A stretch of DNA of 64,000 nucleotides from NCBI RefSeq assembly GCF_016765655.2, contig NZ_CP086106.1:2786501-2850500 (forward strand), written 5' to 3'. The notes beneath the pieces are model-generated. The model was not told the DNA's origin. It worked only from the letters and a program-made list of their open reading frames with translations, and did not search any database. Of the stretch, positions 57,076 to 64,000 are shown piece after piece. Every line of letters starts with the position of its first letter. Within the stretch, counting starts at the first letter, position 1. This DNA comes from Skermanella mucosa. GTDB lineage: Bacteria; Pseudomonadota; Alphaproteobacteria; Azospirillales; Azospirillaceae. The position numbers and the translations under genes were made by a program.

Positions 57076-58200
57076 TTAGTTGGTGGTGACTTCGGCGTAC
57101 TTGCCGTCGTTCCACTTGTAGAAGACATAGGCCGGGGTCGTGACGTCGCCCTTCTGGTCGAAGGCGATCTTGCCGATCACGGTGTCGAACTCGGTGCTGC
57201 GCAGCACCGCCGCCACCTTGTCCAGATCGGTCGAGCCGGCCTTTTCCGCGGCCTGCTTGAAGATCTGCATCGCCGCATAAGTGTACAGCGTGTAGCCTTC
57301 CGGCTCGTAGCCCTGGGCCCGGAACTTCTCGACCACCGCCTTGGCGGCCGGCTTGTTGCGCGGATCGGGGCCGAAGGTCATCAGGGTGCCCTGGCCGGCC
57401 GGGCCGGTGATCGTCCAGTATTCCTCGGTGACCAGCGCGTCGCCCGAGATGATCTGGACATTCATGCCCTGATCCTTCAGCTGGCGCGCGATCAGGCCGG
57501 CCTCGGTATGATAGCCGCCCACATACAACACGTCGATGGCGGACTGCTTCAGCTTGCTGACCAGGGCCGAATAGTCGCGTTCGCCGGCGGTATACGCCTC
57601 GTACAGCTTCTCCTTCAGGCCGGCCGCGTTCAGCGACTTCTGCGTCTCGTCGGCCAAGCCTTTGCCGTAGGCGCTCTTGTCATGGACGATCGCGACGTTC
57701 TTGCCCTTGTACATGGTCGCGATGTACTCGCCGGCGACCTTGCCCTGCTGGTCGTCGCGACCGCAGACTCGGAAGACGTTGTTGCCCTTGGCCTCGTCGG
57801 TCAGCTTCGGGTTGGTCGAAGCGGGGGAAATCTGAAGCATTCCCTCTTCCGTGTAGACCTGGCTGGCCGGGATCGAGGAGCTGGAGCAGAAGTGCCCCGC
57901 CACGAACACGGCGCCCGATCCTGCGAGCTGGTTGGCGACGGCCACCGCCTGCTTGGGATCACAGGCGTCGTCGCCCACTTCCAGCTTGATCTGCTCGCCC
58001 AGGATGCCGCCGGCGGCGTTCAGGTCGGCCACGGCCATCTGCGCGCCCTTGTTCATCTGCTCGCCGAACGCCGCGTACTGGCCGGTCATCGGCCCGGCGA
58101 CGGCGATCGTCACGTCCGCATAGGCTGCCGAGGCGGCGGTCGTGGCGAGGGTGAAAGCGGCGGTCGCCGCAAGAAGCGCTTTTCTGAACTTCATAACCAT
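57076..58200 (-). CDS. livK: Branched-chain amino-acid ABC transporter binding protein
   Basis: A 374-residue periplasmic binding protein with a signal peptide (LLAATAAFTLATTAASAAYA). It has the Leu/Ile/Val-binding fold marks: VTIAVAGPMTGQYAAFGEQM, GGILGEQIKLEVGDDACDPKQAVAVANQL and GHFCSSSSIPASQVYTEEGMLQISPASTNP. The C-terminal part SDLDKVAAVLRSTEFDTVIGKIAFDQKGDV is standard. Two starts are close, ATG 58200 and ATG 58194; GGGAG supports either. It follows the small membrane gene of the liv cluster but has its own promoter and dyad. Substrates are probably branched-chain or other amino acids. Confidence 0.95.
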   Translation of the reverse strand: MVMKFRKALLAATAAFTLATTAASAAYADVTIAVAGPMTGQYAAFGEQMNKGAQMAVADLNAAGGILGEQIKLEVGDDACDPKQAVAVANQLAGSGAVFVAGHFCSSSSIPASQVYTEEGMLQISPASTNPKLTDEAKGNNVFRVCGRDDQQGKVAGEYIATMYKGKNVAIVHDKSAYGKGLADETQKSLNAAGLKEKLYEAYTAGERDYSALVSKLKQSAIDVLYVGGYHTEAGLIARQLKDQGMNVQIISGDALVTEEYWTITGPAGQGTLMTFGPDPRNKPAAKAVVEKFRAQGYEPEGYTLYTYAAMQIFKQAAEKAGSTDLDKVAAVLRSTEFDTVIGKIAFDQKGDVTTPAYVFYKWNDGKYAEVTTN

Positions 58201-58308
58201 AATGCTCCCTGTTCATGAGCTGGCCGTTACATGCCTTGCGGGAAGGCCGAACCGGTCGCCGCCCGCATCGCGGTGCGATCGACGGGCGGCACTCCCTGTT
58301 GTATTTTC

Positions 58309-58339
58309 ATTATATCCGGCCTGTCGCGCAGTGCGACAG
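58309..58339 (-). promoter_or_regulatory. livK promoter with overlapping operator dyad
   Basis: On the minus strand a perfect -10, TATAAT (58314-58309), lies just downstream of the dyad CTGTCGC-ACTGC-GCGACAG (58339-58321), which covers the -35 region. The -35 itself is weak. The layout suggests a regulator binding the dyad to control livK separately from livHMGF. Confidence 0.6.
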
Positions 58340-58357
58340 AATCCGTCATCCCCTGAC

Positions 58358-58729
58358 TTACGATACGGCTGCGTGACCACCGGCGGAGCTCTTCTCGCGC
58401 CAGCCGAACAGGCCGCTGCGCTCGTAGAGCCAGGGATACTGCTTCACCATCTTGCTGGCCTGGGTCATCCGGTATGCCGCGATGCAGATCGCCGTCAGCA
58501 CGGCGGTATGGATGACGTAGCCGGTCACGCTGAGCAGTTCTCCGCCGAACAACGCGTAGACCAGGAAGCGGTCTCCCACTCCCAGCAGCGCCGTGTAGAG
58601 GAAGGCGGTGCGCATCGGCCGCCACTTGGACGCCATGCCCTGCCCGGTCATGAAGGCCGCGCCGCCGAACAGGATCACCGTCAGGCCGATGAACACCGGG
58701 ATCGAGGTGCCGAGAAGCTGTTCCATCAT
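58358..58729 (-). CDS. Conserved membrane protein of the liv cluster (DUF6867-like)
   Basis: A 123-residue protein with about three hydrophobic segments: LGTSIPVFIGLTVILFGGAAFMTG, RTAFLYTALLGVGDRFLVYALFGG and VTGYVIHTAVLTAICIAAYR, then a basic tail KMVKQYPWLYERSGLFGWREK. The name DUF6867 is from memory of similar proteins and is tentative. It lies between livF and livK, six bases after livF, so it is part of the transporter operon. A role in assembly or regulation of the importer is plausible. The ATGs at 58729 and 58726 are adjacent; either may be used. Confidence 0.8.
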   Translation of the reverse strand: MMEQLLGTSIPVFIGLTVILFGGAAFMTGQGMASKWRPMRTAFLYTALLGVGDRFLVYALFGGELLSVTGYVIHTAVLTAICIAAYRMTQASKMVKQYPWLYERSGLFGWREKSSAGGHAAVS

Positions 58730-58735
58730 GGCCTC

Positions 58736-59454
<719 letters not shown>

Positions 59455-59458
<4 letters not shown>

Positions 59459-60338
59459 GGCCGCTCCTCCCGCTCCGCGACCTCGGGGAGGTCCTGCATC
59501 ACCTCGGGCGGCAGCTCCTCGTCCTCCTCCTCGCCCAGGTAGGCGCGAATCACCGTGGGGTCGCCCTTGACGAACTCCGGCGTCCCGTCGGAGATCTTGC
59601 GGCCGTAGTCCAGCACCACGACATGGTCGGAGATCTTCATGACGACGCTCATGTCGTGCTCGATCAGAAGCACGCCGATCTTCTCCTCGTCGCGGATATG
59701 GATCAGCAACTCGCTGAGATCGCCCGATTCGCGCGGGTTCAGTCCCGCCGCCGGCTCGTCCAGGCACAGCAGGACCGGCTCGGTGCACATCGCGCGGGCG
59801 ATTTCCAGCCGCCGCTGGGCGCCATAGGGCAGGTTGCCCGCCTCCCAGTCGGCGAACCGGGTCAGCTTGACCTTGTCCAGCCAGTAGCGCGCCAGCTCGA
59901 CCGCCTGCTTCTCCGCCTTGCGGTAGCTGGGCAGGCCGAGCAGGCCGGCGACCGTGAAGGCCGACGCCTTCATCAGCTTGTTGTGTTGGGCCACCACCAG
60001 GTTCTCCAGCACGCTCATGCGGGCGAACAGCCGGATGTTCTGGAAGGTCCGGGCGACTCCGGCCTGCTGGGAGATCCGGAACGCCTCCAGCCGCTCCAGC
60101 AGGAAGACGCCGTCCGGGCGGTGCAAGGCCAGCCGCCCGACGGTCGGCGAATAGAAGCCGGTCAGGCAGTTGAACATGGTGGTCTTGCCGGCGCCGTTCG
60201 GGCCGATGATCGCGGTGATCTGCCGCTCCATCGCGGTGAACGACACGTCGTTGACGGCGACCAGCCCGCCGAAGCGCATGGTCAGGTGCTCGACCTCGAG
60301 CAACGGGGTTCCGGGTACTGGGGTATCGGGTACGGCTG

Positions 60339-60342
<4 letters not shown>
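59455..60342 (-). CDS. livG: Branched-chain amino-acid ABC transporter ATPase LivG
   Basis: A 295-residue ABC ATPase. Walker A is [16 protein letters not shown], the Q-loop [12 protein letters not shown], the signature region [15 protein letters not shown] (LPYGxQRR is the LivG version) and Walker [14 protein letters not shown]. It ends with a very acidic tail ([23 protein letters not shown]) longer than in E. coli LivG. I use the ATG at 60342, overlapping the livM stop by four bases. It is the third gene of the livHMGF run. Confidence 0.96.
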
Positions 60343-61826
<1,484 letters not shown>

Positions 61827-61830
61827 CGGA

Positions 61831-62748
61831 TCAGACCTTCTCGATTTCGGGTTTGCCGAGCAGACCCGTGGGGCGGAAGATCAGCACCAGGACCAGGATG
61901 GCGAAGGTCGCCACATCCTTGTACTCGATCGAGAAATAGGCCGACCAGAACGCCTCGATCAGGCCGATCAGCAGTCCGCCCAGCATGGCTCCGGGCAGCG
62001 AGCCGATGCCGCCCAGCACCGCGGCGGTGAACGCCTTCACCCCCGCCAGGAAGCCTATGAAGAAGTCGATCACGCCGTAGTAGAGCGTGACCATCACGCC
62101 CGCGACCGCGGCCAGTGCCGCGCCCATCACGAAAGTCAGCGAGATCGTCCGGTCGACGTTCACCCCCAGCAGGCCGGCCATGGTCTTGTCCTGCTCGCAC
62201 GCGCGCTGGGCGCGCCCCAGGTCGGTGCGGGTGATCAGCAGGGTGAAGCCCACCATCAGCGCGGTGGTCAGCAGGATGATCAGGATCTGCAGGTAGCTGA
62301 GGCTGACCACGAACCCGTCCGCGCGCTCCATGATCACGAAGCCGCCCTGGATCACCGGCGGCATCGGCTTGACCCGGGCGCCCTGGACCAGCTGGACGTA
62401 ATTCTGCAGGAAGATCGACATGCCGATCGCGGAGATCAACGGCGCCAGCCGGAACGACCCGCGCAGCGGCCGGTAGGCCAACCGCTCGATCGTCCAGCCG
62501 TAGATGCTGGTGAACACCATGGAGATGATCAGCACCAGCATCAGCATCACCGGTACCCAGGTGATCCCGGCGGCCCCCAGCACGATGAAGCTGATCACGG
62601 CGATGAAGGCACCGATCATATAGATCTCGCCATGGGCGAAATTGATCATGCCGATGATGCCGTACACCATCGTGTAGCCGATCGCGATCAGGCCGTAGAT
62701 GGCCCCGAGCGTCAGCCCGTTGATCAATTGTTGAAGGAAATATTCCAT
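61831..62748 (-). CDS. livH: Branched-chain amino-acid ABC transporter permease LivH
   Basis: A 305-residue permease with about eight hydrophobic segments. It begins [49 protein letters not shown], the classic LivH start, and has [38 protein letters not shown] as the cytoplasmic coupling loop. It ends with [14 protein letters not shown]. It is first of the livHMGF run. GAGG precedes the ATG by a few bases. The 450-base gap upstream should hold the operon promoter. Confidence 0.96.
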   Translation of the reverse strand: MEYFLQQLINGLTLGAIYGLIAIGYTMVYGIIGMINFAHGEIYMIGAFIAVISFIVLGAAGITWVPVMLMLVLIISMVFTSIYGWTIERLAYRPLRGSFRLAPLISAIGMSIFLQNYVQLVQGARVKPMPPVIQGGFVIMERADGFVVSLSYLQILIILLTTALMVGFTLLITRTDLGRAQRACEQDKTMAGLLGVNVDRTISLTFVMGAALAAVAGVMVTLYYGVIDFFIGFLAGVKAFTAAVLGGIGSLPGAMLGGLLIGLIEAFWSAYFSIEYKDVATFAILVLVLIFRPTGLLGKPEIEKV

Positions 62749-63197
62749 GTCCTCGCTACCCAGACGTCGTTTGCGTCACAGAGTCGGCACACACCATCCC
62801 TTCCAGGCGCGGGTCGCGCCCGGCTGGCCAGAGGGGAGGGTCCGGGACCCAGGCCCTTGCGAACAGCTCGAATAGCCGGCGTGGCGAAGCCCTGCGGCGC
62901 CGACGGAATTGCAAACAGTCGGAAGTCTCCCGATTCGAACCTTCGGCACGACGGTTCAGCCCGCCGGCCTTATTCTTGACGCGACGTTATATTACCCTCC
63001 ACGGCCGGGCAAGCGGGGAAAATCGGGCGTCCGGAGACGCGAACCGCCTTGAGCGAACCTTGTGCAACTGCAGCACAAGAAACCCGCAGCCTGCTCGAAA
63101 TGAAACACCCGGCCGACACTTGGCCGGTAAACTTAAGATCCGGCCATTCTTTTGAAATCCGCAATGAATGGTGGAGCCGAAACGGTGCCGACGACAA
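62749..63197. other. Intergenic region upstream of livH, with inverted repeat
   Basis: No gene is supported. It contains the word CGGAATTGCAAAC (62904-62916), shared with 56063-56075, and a 7-base inverted repeat CTTGTGC/GCACAAG (63059-63065 and 63073-63079) that may be an operator. An AT-rich piece (GCGACGTTATATTACC, near 62981-62996) is the best candidate -10 region, without a clear -35. Confidence 0.5.
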
Positions 63198-63536
63198 TTA
63201 GAACATATGGACACCGGCGACCGTCAGCCCGATCAACGCCAAGGTACCGGCGGTGACGCCGAAAAATATGCTTTTGCGCATGATGAAGAACACGGCGAGC
63301 GCGATGGCGGCGGACACCAGGCGGGAACCCAGGTCGGTTTCCTGCAGCGGCCCGACCGGCAGGATGATCATGCGGGCGATCAGCCCGGCGAGCAGCGCAT
63401 AGGCGACGCACCCGACCCATTCGAAGACGGGTCCCCCCGGATTGATCCGGCCCGACAATGCCACGCCAAGCGCCCGCCAGACATAGGTCGCGGCAGCCCC
63501 CACCAACAGGACGACGAAGATCCAGCCGTCAGCCAC
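63198..63536 (-). CDS. azlD: AzlD family branched-chain amino-acid exporter subunit
   Basis: A 112-residue protein with three to four hydrophobic segments: IFVVLLVGAAATYVWRALGVALS, FEWVGCVAYALLAGLIARMIILP, LVSAAIALAVFFIMRKSIFFG and TAGTLALIGLTVAGV. The pattern TYVWRALG ... WVGCVAYALLAGL is that of AzlD. It forms an exporter of branched-chain amino acids with AzlC. It overlaps azlC by eight bases. Its place next to a Liv importer puts uptake and export genes for the same solutes side by side. Confidence 0.9.
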   Translation of the reverse strand: MADGWIFVVLLVGAAATYVWRALGVALSGRINPGGPVFEWVGCVAYALLAGLIARMIILPVGPLQETDLGSRLVSAAIALAVFFIMRKSIFFGVTAGTLALIGLTVAGVHMF

Positions 63537-64000
63537 GATGCCTCGCGATCAACCTGTCGGCCCCGAACGCGGCGGTCCCGGCGATCAGGCCGGTCAGCAT
63601 GAGTCCCCAGTCATGGGAAACGGTGTGGAGCGTCGGCCCCATCACGGCTCCCAGGCCCAGGGCGATCACCCGAGCCCGGTGGCGCAGGTCCGTCGCGAAT
63701 ATCAGCATGAAATAGATCGGGTTGAGGAAGACCAGCCCCAGCGTAACCGACTGCGGCACCGCGTCCGCCAGGAGGAAGCCTACCGCCGTCCCGATCAGGC
63801 TGGCCAGCCACAGGACCGTCGCGAACCCGACGAAGTAGGACAGCCGGACCTCCCGCGGCATCTCCGGGCAGCGGCGCATCGAGAAGGCCCAGCCGGTGAC
63901 CGCGACCAAGTGGGAGTATAGATAATAGCGCCAGCGCGGCACCGCCGGGTCATGGATCAGCGGCATCAGGGTTATCGTCATCGGCATCAGCCGGGCGTTG
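63529..64000 (-). CDS. azlC: AzlC family branched-chain amino-acid exporter subunit, N-terminus off the window
   Basis: The last 150-odd residues of an AzlC protein; the gene continues past the right edge. The visible part begins NARLMPMTITLMPLI, matching the conserved NAR motif in mid-protein, then PRWRYYLYSHLVAVTGWAFSM, VGFATVLWLASLIGTAVGFLL and VFLNPIYFMLIFATDLRH. It forms an exporter with AzlD, reported for azaleucine and branched-chain amino acids. A local ATG at 63987 is internal, not the true start, because a full AzlC has about 230-240 residues. Confidence 0.9.
   Translation of the reverse strand, partial: NARLMPMTITLMPLIHDPAVPRWRYYLYSHLVAVTGWAFSMRRCPEMPREVRLSYFVGFATVLWLASLIGTAVGFLLADAVPQSVTLGLVFLNPIYFMLIFATDLRHRARVIALGLGAVMGPTLHTVSHDWGLMLTGLIAGTAAFGADRLIARHRG

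Noticed and set aside
62890-62960. Second tRNA-like stretch with a TTGCAA loop and ATTCGAACC
   Set aside because: Stem lengths and the acceptor do not fit a tRNA. The loop between CCGAC and GTCGG is too long.

Overview
The window is about 64 kb of high-GC, densely coding DNA from an alphaproteobacterium. The purB/purC/purS and purQ/purL/bolA/grxD clusters, a DUF1476 (ATP-synthase zeta-type inhibitor) gene, a class II DAHP synthase, globin- and PilZ-bearing chemoreceptors and a large transport repertoire suggest the Rhodospirillales, most likely Azospirillaceae such as Skermanella or Azospirillum. That genus-level guess is an inference. I see no rRNA, convincing tRNA, CRISPR array, IS element or prophage. 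It reads as chromosomal core DNA with accessory transport and signalling islands.

Left part (1-13.6 kb): the end of a peptide/nickel-type ABC transporter (two ATPases) coupled to an Asp/Glu/hydantoin racemase; a TerC membrane protein; a minus-strand operon of M20 amidohydrolase, small DUF3311-like protein and sodium/solute symporter; a periplasmic Ntn acylase divergent from a Tat-exported metallo-beta-lactamase-fold hydrolase; then GFA and rhodanese proteins, sfsA, map and radC.

Centre-left (13.6-33 kb): a class II aldolase, a response regulator fused to a decayed histidine kinase, CsbD, purB, DUF1476, an NRDE protein and purC-purS-alkA. A 6.6-kb block (glycosylase, YceI, TRAP transporter, amidase, mini membrane protein) separates purS from purQ-purL-bolA-grxD. 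A chemoreceptor, rarD and rpsD follow.

Centre-right (33-56 kb): a minus-strand response regulator, then YfiR, a TonB-dependent receptor and a chemoreceptor, which looks like a trans-envelope sensing unit. A long minus-strand run follows: globin-MCP-PilZ chemoreceptor, a NadE-like protein lacking its catalytic residues, a di-haem peroxidase-cupredoxin fusion, gltX, cysS, cimA and an rRNA/tRNA SPOUT methylase. An HBM chemoreceptor, a nicotinate phosphoribosyltransferase-like gene, DAHP synthase and glutathione reductase complete the region.

Right edge (56-64 kb): two small hypotheticals, the minus-strand livHMGF branched-chain amino-acid importer with an extra membrane protein and livK (which has its own promoter and a dyad), then azlD and the 3' end of azlC, a branched-chain amino-acid exporter.

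The most unusual items are the NadE-like pseudoenzyme (45868-47532), the YfiR/TonB-receptor/MCP operon (33385-37781), the globin-MCP-PilZ fusion, the REC-pseudokinase fusion and the interrupted pur cluster. Four chemoreceptors lie in 22 kb with no other che genes.
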